The notes: a model not told the origin generated them from the sequence alone. A stretch of DNA of 22,942 bases from Firmicutes bacterium UBA7523 (GCA_002479415.1 DLMZ01000043.1:1-22942); one strand, 5' to 3'; counted from the stretch's first letter, positions 14,963-22,795 are shown. Numbers and translations are program-made.

Positions 14963-16660
14963 CTATTTGCTTTGCTTGGCCCAGGAATCTCTAAGCCCAG
15001 CAATACGGTTGTAGATTATTCTGCCGTTTTCCGCATCTATCGGATCAAGGTAAAAATAACCTTTGCGCATGAACTGAAAGCGGCTACCCGCAGGAGCGTT
15101 TGCAATAGCCGGCTCTACGGGAACATCGGCTAGGGTAATTAAGGAGTGGGGGTTGATGTTGCCTGTGAAATCGCCTTCTGTTTCATCTTCTGGGTTTTCT
15201 TTGTTAAACAATGTATCATACAGGCGTACAGTTACTTTAGCGGCATCTTTGGCAGATACCCAGTGAATTACGCCTTTGACTTTTTTGCCGCTGGTATCTT
15301 CTCCGCTTTTTGTTTGTGGATCATATGTACAGCGCAACTCGGCAATATTGCCTTCAGAGTCTTTAATAACTTCTTCGCACATTATTACATAAGCGCCCTT
15401 TAGCCGGACTTCCTGGTTTGGAGCAAGCCTGTGAAATTTCTTGGGCGGTTCTTCCATAAAGTCTTCTTGCTCAATGTAAATTTCCCGCCCGAAGGGGACT
15501 TGGCGGACTCCGGCGTTTTCGTCGCCGGGCATATTTTCCAACTCCAGCAGTTCGGTTTTATCCTCCGGCCAGTTGGTTATTACTACCTTGAGCGGTTCTA
15601 ATACCGCCATCATCCGCGGCGCTTTTTCGCCCAAGTCCTCCCGGATGCAGTGTTCAAACAGGGCCAAATCCACAGTGCTGTCGGCACGGGCCACTCCGAC
15701 TCGGTTTTGGAAGTCAATAATGGCATCGGCAGTTACCCCTCGTCTGCGCAGGCCGGCAATGGTAGGCATTCTCGGGTCATCCCAGCCGTTGACATGGCCT
15801 TCTTCAACCAAACGGCGCAGCTTGCGCTTGCTCATAACGGTGTAGGTCATATTTAGCCGTGCAAATTCAGTTTGTCTGCTTCTGGATTTTATAATTTCCG
15901 GCATTAGCTCTAGGGCGTTATCTACTATCCAGTCGTACAAAGGTCGATGGTCTGTATATTCTATGGAGCAAAGTGAATGGGTAATCCCTTCCAGAGCATC
16001 GGTGAAGGGATGGTCAAAGTCATACATGGGGTAAATGCACCATTTATCTCCCGTTCTGTGGTGATGGGCGTGTAATATCCGGTAAATTACAGGATCACGC
16101 ATATTAAGATTGCCTGAATTCATATCAATTTTTGCTCGGAGCACTCGCGTTCCATTAGGGAACTCTCCCTGGCGCATTTTTTCGAAGAGAGCCAGGTTTT
16201 CTTCTGTTGTACGGCTGAGGTAGGGACTTTCTTTGCCCGGCTCGGTCAGTGTCCCTCGGTATTCACGCATCTCGTCCGGGGTCAGGTCGCAAACATAAGC
16301 TCTGCCGGCTTTAATAAGCCGCAAAGCAAATTCATATTTAGTTTCAAAGGAATCGGAGGTAAAGAATAAGCGGTCTTCCCAGTCCACTCCCAGCCAGCGT
16401 ATATCCTCAAGGATGGAATCGACAAATTCCTGCTCTTCTTTGACCGGGTTGGTGTCATCGAAGCGCAGGTTGAACTTGCCGTTAAAGGTCTTGGCCAGAG
16501 AATAATTAAGCAAAATGGCTTTGGCATGTCCGATATGCAGGTAACCGTTGGGCTCGGGAGGAAAACGGGTGTGAACCCGCCCGTCATTTTTACCCTCCTC
16601 TATATCCCTACTAATCATGGTCAGAAGGAAGTTGGATTTGTTTTCAAGTTCATTTATCAT
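14963..16660 (-). CDS. glnS: Glutaminyl-tRNA synthetase
   Basis: 565 aa, usual length for bacterial GlnRS. It charges tRNA-Gln directly with glutamine. The class I signature reads FPPEPNGYLHIGHAKAI (HIGH at 42-45), followed by LRFDDTNPVKEE, the GlnRS-type insert SPYLSR, MYDFDHPFTDALEGITHSL, and the KMSKS equivalent VMSKRKL (about 275-281). The C-terminal half is the anticodon-binding beta-barrel region (for example HRLAPNQEVRLKGAYVI and RFQFMRKGYFYLD). The start ATG has AAAGGAGC upstream. GlnRS is not universal in Bacillota, where tRNA-Gln is commonly made by the GatCAB amidation route, so its presence may reflect an old transfer; no codon or base oddity was noticed. Confidence 0.97.
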   Translation of the reverse strand: MINELENKSNFLLTMISRDIEEGKNDGRVHTRFPPEPNGYLHIGHAKAILLNYSLAKTFNGKFNLRFDDTNPVKEEQEFVDSILEDIRWLGVDWEDRLFFTSDSFETKYEFALRLIKAGRAYVCDLTPDEMREYRGTLTEPGKESPYLSRTTEENLALFEKMRQGEFPNGTRVLRAKIDMNSGNLNMRDPVIYRILHAHHHRTGDKWCIYPMYDFDHPFTDALEGITHSLCSIEYTDHRPLYDWIVDNALELMPEIIKSRSRQTEFARLNMTYTVMSKRKLRRLVEEGHVNGWDDPRMPTIAGLRRRGVTADAIIDFQNRVGVARADSTVDLALFEHCIREDLGEKAPRMMAVLEPLKVVITNWPEDKTELLELENMPGDENAGVRQVPFGREIYIEQEDFMEEPPKKFHRLAPNQEVRLKGAYVIMCEEVIKDSEGNIAELRCTYDPQTKSGEDTSGKKVKGVIHWVSAKDAAKVTVRLYDTLFNKENPEDETEGDFTGNINPHSLITLADVPVEPAIANAPAGSRFQFMRKGYFYLDPIDAENGRIIYNRIAGLRDSWAKQSK

Positions 16661-16682
16661 TTTACCGCTCCTTTGGCGTCAT

Positions 16683-16739
16683 TATATTACACTGGTTTAC
16701 CCAGTTCCAATATCTTAGTATAGTTACCATTGTAATATA
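16683..16739. repeat. Inverted repeat upstream of glnS
   Basis: TATATTACACTGG (16683-16695) and CCATTGTAATATA (16727-16739) match as an inverted repeat at 12 of 13 positions with a 31-nt spacer. The first arm overlaps a second small hairpin (ACTGG TTTAC CCAGT, 16691-16705). It lies 22-80 nt upstream of the glnS start, and a candidate minus-strand -10 (TATACT, 16722-16717) falls between the arms. It may be a paired operator or an alternative leader fold. Confidence 0.45.
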
Positions 16740-16775
16740 AATTGGCTAAAAAGCAAAGCTGGGGTGTGTATTATT

Positions 16776-16811
16776 AAAAAAGGAGATGCCGCCTAAGTTT
16801 GGCGGCACCTC
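16776..16811 (-). terminator. Terminator of the DUF1540 gene
   Basis: On the minus strand GAGGTGCCGCC, a 7-nt loop and GGCGGCATCTC form an 11-bp stem (one G-T wobble) followed by a run of T residues (16781-16776). It lies about 25 nt after the DUF1540 stop and keeps that transcript out of glnS. Confidence 0.85.
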
Positions 16812-16833
16812 GGATATAGTTTTTTAAAAAAAT

Positions 16834-17010
16834 CTAGCTCTTCATGCGGAAAGTTGCGCAATCTGTTTCTTCAGTGTCAGAAGCATTGGGCGGCTGAATT
16901 TCAATTGACGAGGCAACACAATGATCTCCGGAAGAATAGAATTCGCAGCTATCAACAACACATTTGACCCTCGTGATAGGATCCTTTTCTTTGCCTGCTC
17001 GTGATTTCAT
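16834..17010 (-). CDS. Small DUF1540 domain protein
   Basis: 58 aa. The ATG at 17010 is preceded by AAAGGAGGT with 5-6 nt spacing, a near-perfect ribosome site. The sequence has the DUF1540 pattern of Cys residues: VKCVVDSCEFY (C17, C22), DHCVASSIEI (C31), and TDCATFRMKS (C51), probably binding one metal ion. Such short proteins are common in spore-forming Bacillota and their function is unknown. The gene has its own terminator and stands upstream of glnS on the same strand. The reading is supported by the ribosome site, the motif and the terminator together. Confidence 0.88.
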   Translation of the reverse strand: MKSRAGKEKDPITRVKCVVDSCEFYSSGDHCVASSIEIQPPNASDTEETDCATFRMKS

Positions 17011-17169
17011 AAAGTACCTCCTTTATTTAAGTCTATGAATATTTTAAGCAAAGACAAAGAAAATATTCAGCCTATATATTAAGGAAAGAACATTGGCAGG
17101 ACTCCGGCTCCTTGCGGTGAACATAGTTAAAGAGTTGTTAATTCAATTTACATTAAAGGGGAATCTTTT

Positions 17170-17901
17170 ATGTTTTATGAGGCACTATCGGAACACTATG
17201 ATATTATTTTCCCGTTAGACCAGGAAAAAACTCTTTTTCTTGAGAAGGAGTTTAAGCAAAAAAATGCATTTAAAATTTTAGACTTAGCCTGCGGAACGGG
17301 AACATATACTTTGGAGCTGGCAAAGCGTGGTTTTAATGTGTGGGGAACGGATTTAGAAAACAGTATGATTGAATTGGCACGGAGCAAGGCTGCCCGTGAG
17401 CAAGTTGCGGTAAATTTTGCTGTGGGGGATATGCGTAATTCTGAAGAATTAGGATTGAAATTTAACGGACTTTTTTGTATCGGCAATTCATTAGCTCATT
17501 TGCTTGACATTAGAGATCTTAAGCAGGCTTTGCATAGTATGTATAATGTTTTAAATGATGGGGGGATAGCTGTTTTGCAGATTGTGAACTTCGACAGCAT
17601 TCTTGACACAGGTGATACGCAATTACCCCTGATAGAGCGGGCAGGGTTGCGCTTTGTTCGTACTTACCGACCACGCAGTGAAGAGAGGCTTTATTTTGAC
17701 TCTATGTTGGAAATAAGTGATGGCTCCAGCTTAAAGCGTTACGAAAATAGTGTGGAGCTGCGGCCAATTCGACGTCTTGATTTAGAGCAATGGCTTTATA
17801 ATGCCGGGTTTTCATCTGTAAAAATTTACGGTGATTTTAAGTATAGTGAATATACGCTTGCGGCGAAAGCAATAGTTGTGACGGCAGAGCGCAGAGGTTA
17901 A
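17170..17901 (+). CDS. Class I SAM-dependent methyltransferase
   Basis: 243 aa soluble protein. Motif I is ILDLACGTGTYTLELAKRG (about 36-54), the acidic end of strand 2 is GTDLENSMIELARSKA, and motif II/III contains FAVGDMRN and FCIGNSLAHLLD, a Methyltransf_25-type arrangement. The C-terminal part has RRLDLEQWLYNAGFSSVKIYG, as in many small-molecule methyltransferases of the UbiE/Tam-like class. The ATG is preceded by AAAGGGG. Its substrate is unknown; neighbours give no hint. It ends at a bidirectional terminator shared with the zinc-ribbon gene. Confidence 0.88.
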   Translation: MFYEALSEHYDIIFPLDQEKTLFLEKEFKQKNAFKILDLACGTGTYTLELAKRGFNVWGTDLENSMIELARSKAAREQVAVNFAVGDMRNSEELGLKFNGLFCIGNSLAHLLDIRDLKQALHSMYNVLNDGGIAVLQIVNFDSILDTGDTQLPLIERAGLRFVRTYRPRSEERLYFDSMLEISDGSSLKRYENSVELRPIRRLDLEQWLYNAGFSSVKIYGDFKYSEYTLAAKAIVVTAERRG

Positions 17902-17922
17902 TACGTCTTTGTGGCAAAGAAA

Positions 17923-17958
17923 AACTCCCCGATTCTTTAAGAGTCGGGGAGTTAGTTT
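17923..17958. terminator. Bidirectional terminator between methyltransferase and zinc-ribbon genes
   Basis: A 13-bp stem (AACTCCCCGATTC with GAGTCGGGGAGTT, one G-T wobble) and a 5-nt loop. It is followed by AGTTTTTCT on the plus strand and by a T-run (from the AAAAA before it) on the minus strand. Confidence 0.88.
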
Positions 17959-17960
17959 TT

Positions 17961-18242
17961 CTAGTATTTATTCTGGAAGCAGCTGCGGCAATATACAGGA
18001 CGATCGTTAGTGGGGTTAAAGGGAACTTCGGTTTCCACACCACAGTCCGAACAAGTTACAGTATACATGCGACGCTCTGAACGACTGCCGTTACCGCGCT
18101 GTTTGCGGGCGGAACGACAGGAAGGGCAGCGCACGGGCTCGTTCTCAAACCCTTTTTCTGCATAAAACTCCTGTTCCCCTGATGTAAAAACGAAATCCTC
18201 ATTGCAATCGCGACATCCTAATGTTTTGTCTTCAAAAGCCAT
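17961..18242 (-). CDS. Double zinc-ribbon protein (zf_Tbcl type)
   Basis: 93 aa. The ATG at 18242 is preceded by AAAGGAGG; the frame stays open upstream to a GTG at 18290 without a ribosome site. Four CxxC pairs are visible: LGCRDCNEDFVF, VRCPSCRSAR, VTCSDCGVETEVPF and VYCRSCFQNKY, which would bind two zinc ions, with the Arg-rich linker RKQRGNGSRSERR between them. The order MAFEDKTLGCRDC...FTSGEQEFY...GFENEP is that of the probable zinc-ribbon family common in Bacillota and Chloroflexota. Function is unknown; the basic linker allows nucleic acid binding, but this is inference. The leader can pair over the ribosome site. Confidence 0.9.
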   Translation of the reverse strand: MAFEDKTLGCRDCNEDFVFTSGEQEFYAEKGFENEPVRCPSCRSARKQRGNGSRSERRMYTVTCSDCGVETEVPFNPTNDRPVYCRSCFQNKY

Positions 18243-18250
18243 AAAAAAAC

Positions 18251-18316
18251 CTCCTTTGTTTTGGCACCCTGCTCCCCGGACATTTGGCACTGAAATCTAA
18301 CCAACCAACAAAGGAG
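18251..18316 (-). promoter_or_regulatory. Leader structure that can hide the ribosome site of the zinc-ribbon gene
   Basis: In the minus-strand transcript CTCCTTTGTTGG (18316-18305) can pair with CCAAAACAAAGGAG (18264-18251), giving 12 pairs with a 2-nt bulge. The second arm contains the Shine-Dalgarno AAAGGAG. The 40-nt loop holds two copies of GTGCCAAA (18290-18283 and 18267-18260). I do not recognise a known riboswitch class. Confidence 0.5.
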
Positions 18317-18358
18317 TATAGATTCCTATTAACCTTCTGAGAAAACAGTGGTACTTAT

Positions 18359-18388
18359 ATTATACACTGGCATCCTTAGAAAAAGCAA
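18359..18388 (-). promoter_or_regulatory. Promoter of the zinc-ribbon gene
   Basis: On the minus strand TTGCTT (18388-18383), 18 bp, then TATAAT (18364-18359). It predicts a start near 18352 and a leader of about 110 nt that includes the pairing arms. Confidence 0.6.
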
Positions 18389-18423
18389 ACAAAAAATCCT
18401 GGCAATCGACTGTACCTTTGTGT

Positions 18424-18945
18424 TTAGAGGTATATTACTATACCGGTTATAGCTGCAAGAATTAGGATAACAACTGGGTGGATTCGAGTTTTAAGGAAAA
18501 TTATAAGCGCTGCTGCGCTGATGGCAGCAGAAGCCAGATCAAGGAGAGATGCCCGGCCGATGAAGACGGCTGCCCCTGTTATCAATGACAGAACTGCCGG
18601 ACGCAAGCCTTTTAAGGCGGCTTCCATCCAATTGTTTTGAGAAAAATGGCTTAATAGGCCGGCAGCAGTCACCATAAATACCAACGATGGAGTGATAACG
18701 CCGGCTGTGGCTAGGAATGCTCCAAGGAAGCCTCCGATGCGGAATCCTACAAATGTAGCAGAGTTGATTGCTATCGGTCCTGGTGTTATTTCTGCTATAG
18801 CTAAAATATCCACAAACTCGTGTAAGGTTAACCAGGCGTGGGTTTCAATTGCTTCCTTTTGAATCAAGGGGAGCATCACATAGCCTCCGCCGATACTAAA
18901 TAAGCCTATTTTAAGAAAGGCAAGATAAAGCTCAAAAAAGATCAT
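18424..18945 (-). CDS. Short-chain chromate transporter (CHR family), second subunit
   Basis: 173 aa membrane protein, single CHR domain, with about five to six hydrophobic segments. Family motifs: LKIGLFSIGGGYVMLPLIQKE and AEITPGPIAINSATFVGF. It is half the length of classical ChrA and is paired with the preceding 189-aa gene, whose stop overlaps its ATG by 4 nt (ATGA), so the two probably form one heterodimeric transporter. In the CHR family, paired short proteins insert in opposite orientations. The substrate may be chromate, sulfate-like or another anion; the name is by family. Confidence 0.9.
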   Translation of the reverse strand: MIFFELYLAFLKIGLFSIGGGYVMLPLIQKEAIETHAWLTLHEFVDILAIAEITPGPIAINSATFVGFRIGGFLGAFLATAGVITPSLVFMVTAAGLLSHFSQNNWMEAALKGLRPAVLSLITGAAVFIGRASLLDLASAAISAAALIIFLKTRIHPVVILILAAITGIVIYL

Positions 18946-19511
18946 TGTTTATATTCCTTTTCTGCAGCTTGGCGGCTGGTTATCCAGTGGGGCAACAGAC
19001 CGAAGATTGCGCCTAACAACATAATGGCTGCGGGATGAAAATCTAAAACAAGAGTTGCAATCAAGAAAAGCACAATCAGCACCACGTTATAGCTATCTTT
19101 AAATACCGGTTTGCCGATTTTAATCACAGCGGCGGCTACTAGTGCGGCAACTGCGGGACGGATACCGGCAAATGCGGCTATGGCCACAGGGTTTTCTATA
19201 AAGCGGTTACAGAAAACAGCGATGGTAAGGATAACTATAAATGAAGGGAGCACGGAGCCCAGAAGTGCTGAAACCGCGCCTGTAAGCCCATGGCGTTTTT
19301 GACCTATAAATACTGCGGAATTAATTGCTATGGCTCCGGGGAAAGACTGGGCAATTGCCAGCATATCAATGAACTCCTCACTGCTTAGCCAGTTGTGTTT
19401 TTCCACTACTTCTCTTCTTATGACGGGGAGCATTGCATAGCCGCCTCCAAAGGTGGTTGCACCGATTTTAAAAAATGCTGTGAATAGCTCTAGATTAGTT
19501 TTGCTCTTCAA
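18942..19511 (-). CDS. Short-chain chromate transporter (CHR family), first subunit
   Basis: 189 aa membrane protein with the CHR motifs FFKIGATTFGGGYAMLPVI and AIAQSFPGAIAINSAVFIGQ. The start is TTG at 19511, with AGGAGG 7 nt upstream; an ATG right after the AGGAGG is in another frame and stops after seven codons. It is cotranscribed with the 173-aa partner. The C-terminus (SRQAAEKEYKQ) is polar. It is divergent from cwlD, with only about 63 bp between the two start codons. Confidence 0.9.
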   Translation of the reverse strand: MKSKTNLELFTAFFKIGATTFGGGYAMLPVIRREVVEKHNWLSSEEFIDMLAIAQSFPGAIAINSAVFIGQKRHGLTGAVSALLGSVLPSFIVILTIAVFCNRFIENPVAIAAFAGIRPAVAALVAAAVIKIGKPVFKDSYNVVLIVLFLIATLVLDFHPAAIMLLGAIFGLLPHWITSRQAAEKEYKQ

Positions 19512-19574
19512 AAGTCATCCTCCTAATACATATTTCGGTGGAAGCTTACATAATCATTATGGGGGGTGTTGGGT

Positions 19575-20291
19575 ATGAGAATTGTTTTTCTTGTTTTGCC
19601 ATCGCTGGCAAAAACAATGCGAATATCCAGTATAGCCTTAATTCTGCTGGGCATAATTTTTTTTATTTGCACATATTTGACTAATTCCTGGCCTGCAGCA
19701 TCAATGGGACTGCCTTTATCCGGCATAACGGTAGTAATTGATCCGGGACATGGAGGTTATGATCCGGGGGTTGTGCGGGAAAATGTGGAGGAAAAAGATA
19801 TAGTGCTGGGCATTTCCTTTGTTCTACGGGACTATCTGCAGGCAGGGGGAGCAAAGGTTGTGCTTACACGCGAATCAGACCGGGATTTATTGGTGCTGCC
19901 TACTGCTGGGCCCAAAAAAAAACAGGATATGAAGCATAGATTGTTTATCATTAACAGTGCTTCTCCCGATTTGCTCGTTAGCATTCATACTAATGCTATT
20001 TCCGGTTCACGATGGCGTGGGGCGCAGGTTTTTTACAGTAATGACTGCGAAAAAGGGAAGCTCTTGGCAGAAGCTATTCAAGCGGAGCTGGTCAGTGTAT
20101 TGAAAAATACCGACCGGCAGGCCAAGCCGGGGAATTACTTAATATTAAACGAAGCAAATGTGCCGGCGGTATTAGTTGAAAGCGGATTTCTTTCCAATCC
20201 GGCGGAGAGGATGCTCCTTACTGACGAAAGATATCAGTCTCAGTTAGCTTGGGCTGTTTACTTGGGGATACTGCGTTTTCTTAATGCCTAA
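19575..20291 (+). CDS. cwlD: N-acetylmuramoyl-L-alanine amidase, CwlD type
   Basis: 238 aa. A basic N-terminus and one hydrophobic helix (about 18-37) act as signal or anchor, followed by an Amidase_3 domain. Visible features: VVIDPGHGGYDPG (first zinc His), NVEEKDI (zinc Glu), LVSIHTNAI (second His) and VLVESGFLSNPAER (catalytic Glu). The PLSG start of the domain and the spacing resemble Bacillus CwlD, which removes peptide side chains so that muramic-delta-lactam can form in the spore cortex. The ATG at 19575 was chosen because GGGGGG lies 8 nt upstream; a GTG at 19566 is less likely. It indicates a sporulating organism. Confidence 0.9.
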   Translation: MRIVFLVLPSLAKTMRISSIALILLGIIFFICTYLTNSWPAASMGLPLSGITVVIDPGHGGYDPGVVRENVEEKDIVLGISFVLRDYLQAGGAKVVLTRESDRDLLVLPTAGPKKKQDMKHRLFIINSASPDLLVSIHTNAISGSRWRGAQVFYSNDCEKGKLLAEAIQAELVSVLKNTDRQAKPGNYLILNEANVPAVLVESGFLSNPAERMLLTDERYQSQLAWAVYLGILRFLNA

Positions 20292-20450
20292 AAAGTCATT
20301 TGCTATTCAGTTCTCTTTTTGCCCTATAAAATCCTACATAGTAATAGTTTGATTTAGGCTTATTTTTTTGTTAACTTTTTGTAAAAACGAAGGGAAATTC
20401 ATCCAATTTAGAGAACTCTTTCTTAAAGATTGCTAAAGGGGGCGAAAAAA

Positions 20451-21788
20451 GTGAACAGTATTATTCAAGCGGGAATTTATCCCCATCCTCCAATTTTAGT
20501 TCCCGAGGTTGGGGATGGAGAAGAAAAAAAGATTAGCGCTACTGCCAGAGCGGTGGAAAAGATGGCTAGACGTGTTAAAGACAGTGGAGCTGATACATTG
20601 GTAATCATTTCGCCGCATGGCCCAAGCTTTCGTGACGCGGTATCTCTTCTTGCCGAAGAAGAAATAAGCGGTTCTTTAGCCAGGTTCGGCGCTCCATCGG
20701 CAGCTTTTCGTTTCAAAATGGATTTGAAGGCTATAGAAGATATCGGAGCAGAAGCGAAGCGCCAAGATATTCCCGCCGTTATCCTTAACAAGCAAAGAGC
20801 CGCTTCATACGGGGTTTTGCCGGAATTGGACCATGGAGCACTTGTGCCTCTATATTTCTTAGGCAAAGCAGGGGTGAATTTGCCCTTAATACATATTACC
20901 TACGGGTCTTTGAAGCCGGGGCGATTGTATAAATTTGGCATGGCAGTTGCGAAAGCATTGTCAGGATTAGGTCGTCGTGCCGCAGTTGTGGCCAGCGGAG
21001 ATCTTTCCCACAGGCTGACGCTTGATGCTCCGGTCGGCTTTTCCCCTGAAGGAGAAAAATTTGACCGCCATATTGTTGACCTAATCAGAAAATATGATAT
21101 GCCGGCTATCCTTGCTTTGGATGAGGATTTGCTTAACGAGGCAGGAGAATGTGGCTATCGTTCTTTTCTTATTTGTTTTGGCATGTTGGACGGCTATCGG
21201 ATTTCCCCGGAAATTATCTCTTATGAAGGGCCCTTTGGTGTGGGGTACCTGGTTGCCGAGCTTTATCCCGGCAAACAATCAGACTCTAGTGAACATGTAC
21301 GTTTGGCGCGGCAGGCATTAGAGACATATGTTAAAACAAAAAAGAAGATAAACCCTCCTGCAGACTCACCGTTGACAAGGGATAAATCGGCAACATTTGT
21401 TTCGCTGAAAATAGACGGGGATTTGCGGGGCTGTATCGGCACCTTAGAACCGGTGCAGGAAAATATGGCATTGGAAATTATCGAGAATGCTATTTCCTCC
21501 GGTATATATGACCCTCGCTTTCGTCCGGTTTCCGAAGCAGAACTGCCCTTGCTTGCCTATTCTGTTGATGTTTTATCCAAGCCGGAGGAGGTGTCAGACC
21601 CATCTGAGTTAAATCCTTGTGAGTATGGGGTTATCGTTCAGGCCGGGGCTCGCCGGGGAGTACTTCTGCCTGACCTGGAAGATGTGGATACTGTGGATGA
21701 ACAGCTGTCTATAGTTCTGCAAAAGGCAGGTATTTCATCGTTTGAGCCTTATAAAATTTATCGCTTCCATGTGAAACGCTATTTTTAG
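20451..21788 (+). CDS. AmmeMemoRadiSam fusion protein: Memo-like domain plus AMMECR1 domain
   Basis: 445 aa. Residues about 1-265 are a Memo/LigB-like (class III extradiol dioxygenase fold) domain, with QAGIYPHPPILVPEVG, LVIISPHGPSF and VVASGDLSHRL carrying the His/Asp positions expected at the metal site. Residues about 290-445 are an AMMECR1 domain with the signature DLRGCIGTLEP, then DPRFRPVSEAELPLLAYSVDVL and GVLLPDLEDVDTVDEQL. GTG at 20451 was chosen (AAAGGGGGCG about 6 nt upstream); a TTG at 20430 precedes the ribosome site. Only 14 nt separate it from the radical SAM gene. The two bacterial domains are known to travel together with that enzyme; the chemistry is not established to my knowledge. 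Confidence 0.94.
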   Translation: MNSIIQAGIYPHPPILVPEVGDGEEKKISATARAVEKMARRVKDSGADTLVIISPHGPSFRDAVSLLAEEEISGSLARFGAPSAAFRFKMDLKAIEDIGAEAKRQDIPAVILNKQRAASYGVLPELDHGALVPLYFLGKAGVNLPLIHITYGSLKPGRLYKFGMAVAKALSGLGRRAAVVASGDLSHRLTLDAPVGFSPEGEKFDRHIVDLIRKYDMPAILALDEDLLNEAGECGYRSFLICFGMLDGYRISPEIISYEGPFGVGYLVAELYPGKQSDSSEHVRLARQALETYVKTKKKINPPADSPLTRDKSATFVSLKIDGDLRGCIGTLEPVQENMALEIIENAISSGIYDPRFRPVSEAELPLLAYSVDVLSKPEEVSDPSELNPCEYGVIVQAGARRGVLLPDLEDVDTVDEQLSIVLQKAGISSFEPYKIYRFHVKRYF

Positions 21789-21802
21789 GATGGGAGAAGG
21801 CC

Positions 21803-22795
21803 ATGCATGAGGCTCTTTATTATCTGCAAAAGGAAGTTGGTGTTCATTGCCGTCTTTGTCCCCGTTCCTGTCGCCTAATAAACGGCGAGACCGGGCTTTG
21901 CGGTGTCAAGAAGGAGCATCAAGGGAAGCTATATTCTCTAAACTACGGGCTGTGTGCCGCCTTGGCCATGGATCCGGTGGAGAAAAAGCCGCTATACCAT
22001 TTTCACCCTGGCCGTGAAATATTTTCTATAGGAACCTACGGATGCAACTTAAGTTGCGGCTTTTGTCAAAACTGGCATCTAGCAGGTGAGGCTCCCGATG
22101 CCGATTTAGTCCGGTTTAGCCCGACCGAATTGGCAGATTTACTAGATAAACAAAGCGCGAGAAAGCCGCTGGGGATTGCCTACACCTATTCCGAGCCGGG
22201 AATGTGGTATGAGTACGTACTTGATGTTGCGCAAATTGTACGGGATAGAGGGTTTAAAAATGTTATGGTAACCAATGGCTTTCTTAATCCGGAGCCTTTA
22301 AGGGAACTGCTACCTTTAATTGACGCCTTTAATATCGATGTGAAGTCCTTTCAGGATGAATATTATCAACGCTATTGTGAAGGGCGCTTAAAGCCGGTGC
22401 TGCGCTATGTGGAATCAGCGGCGGAGCAAACTCATGTGGAAATAACATATTTAGTTGTCCCCTCACTTAATGACAGCGAAGATGAGATTCGCCGCTTTGC
22501 AAATTGGGTTGCATCAATTAATCCTGCTATTCCTGTACACTTTGCACGATATTTCCCTCAGCATCGCTTCACATTGCCTCCTGTGTCCATTGCAGCAATG
22601 GAAAAATTGCGCAAAATTGCAAGGGAAACACTGCAATATGTGTACCTGGGCAATATCCCCGGTAGCGACGCTGCCCACACCTTTTGCCCTGGCTGCGGCA
22701 AAGAGCAAGTAATGAGAGAAGGCTATCGTACGTTAATCCTTTTTAAAAATAAGGTGTGTTCCCATTGTGGCCGGCCGGCAGACTTTATTTTATAA
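21803..22795 (+). CDS. AmmeMemoRadiSam system radical SAM enzyme
   Basis: 330 aa. An N-terminal Cys-rich region (C16, C19, C23, C33) precedes the radical SAM site TYGCNLSCGFCQNWHLAG, a CxxxCxxC at C81/C85/C88 that binds the 4Fe-4S cluster, in a PflA-like barrel (GIAYTYSEPGMWYEYV, VTNGFLNPEPL, FNIDVKSF). The C-terminus adds a zinc-ribbon-like part (FCPGCGK and VCSHCGRP). The ATG has GGGAGAAGG upstream. It forms an operon with the Memo-AMMECR1 fusion, so all three parts of the system are here. The substrate is unknown. Confidence 0.95.
   Translation: MHEALYYLQKEVGVHCRLCPRSCRLINGETGLCGVKKEHQGKLYSLNYGLCAALAMDPVEKKPLYHFHPGREIFSIGTYGCNLSCGFCQNWHLAGEAPDADLVRFSPTELADLLDKQSARKPLGIAYTYSEPGMWYEYVLDVAQIVRDRGFKNVMVTNGFLNPEPLRELLPLIDAFNIDVKSFQDEYYQRYCEGRLKPVLRYVESAAEQTHVEITYLVVPSLNDSEDEIRRFANWVASINPAIPVHFARYFPQHRFTLPPVSIAAMEKLRKIARETLQYVYLGNIPGSDAAHTFCPGCGKEQVMREGYRTLILFKNKVCSHCGRPADFIL

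Noticed and set aside
17085..17120. GC-rich GGCAGGACTCCGGCTCC segment before the methyltransferase gene
   Set aside because: Its self-pairing is weak and no second copy or known motif was found in the window.
19528..19561. SigE-like promoter (ACATATTT, 13 bp, CATAATCA) and palindrome CATAATCATTATG before cwlD
   Set aside because: The -10 match is partial, and the implied start would leave the Shine-Dalgarno at the very end of the transcript.
20309..20417. 8-bp inverted repeat AGTTCTCT / AGAGAACT between cwlD and the Memo-AMMECR1 gene
   Set aside because: It is short and widely spaced in AT-rich DNA, so chance is likely; no terminator for cwlD was seen here either.
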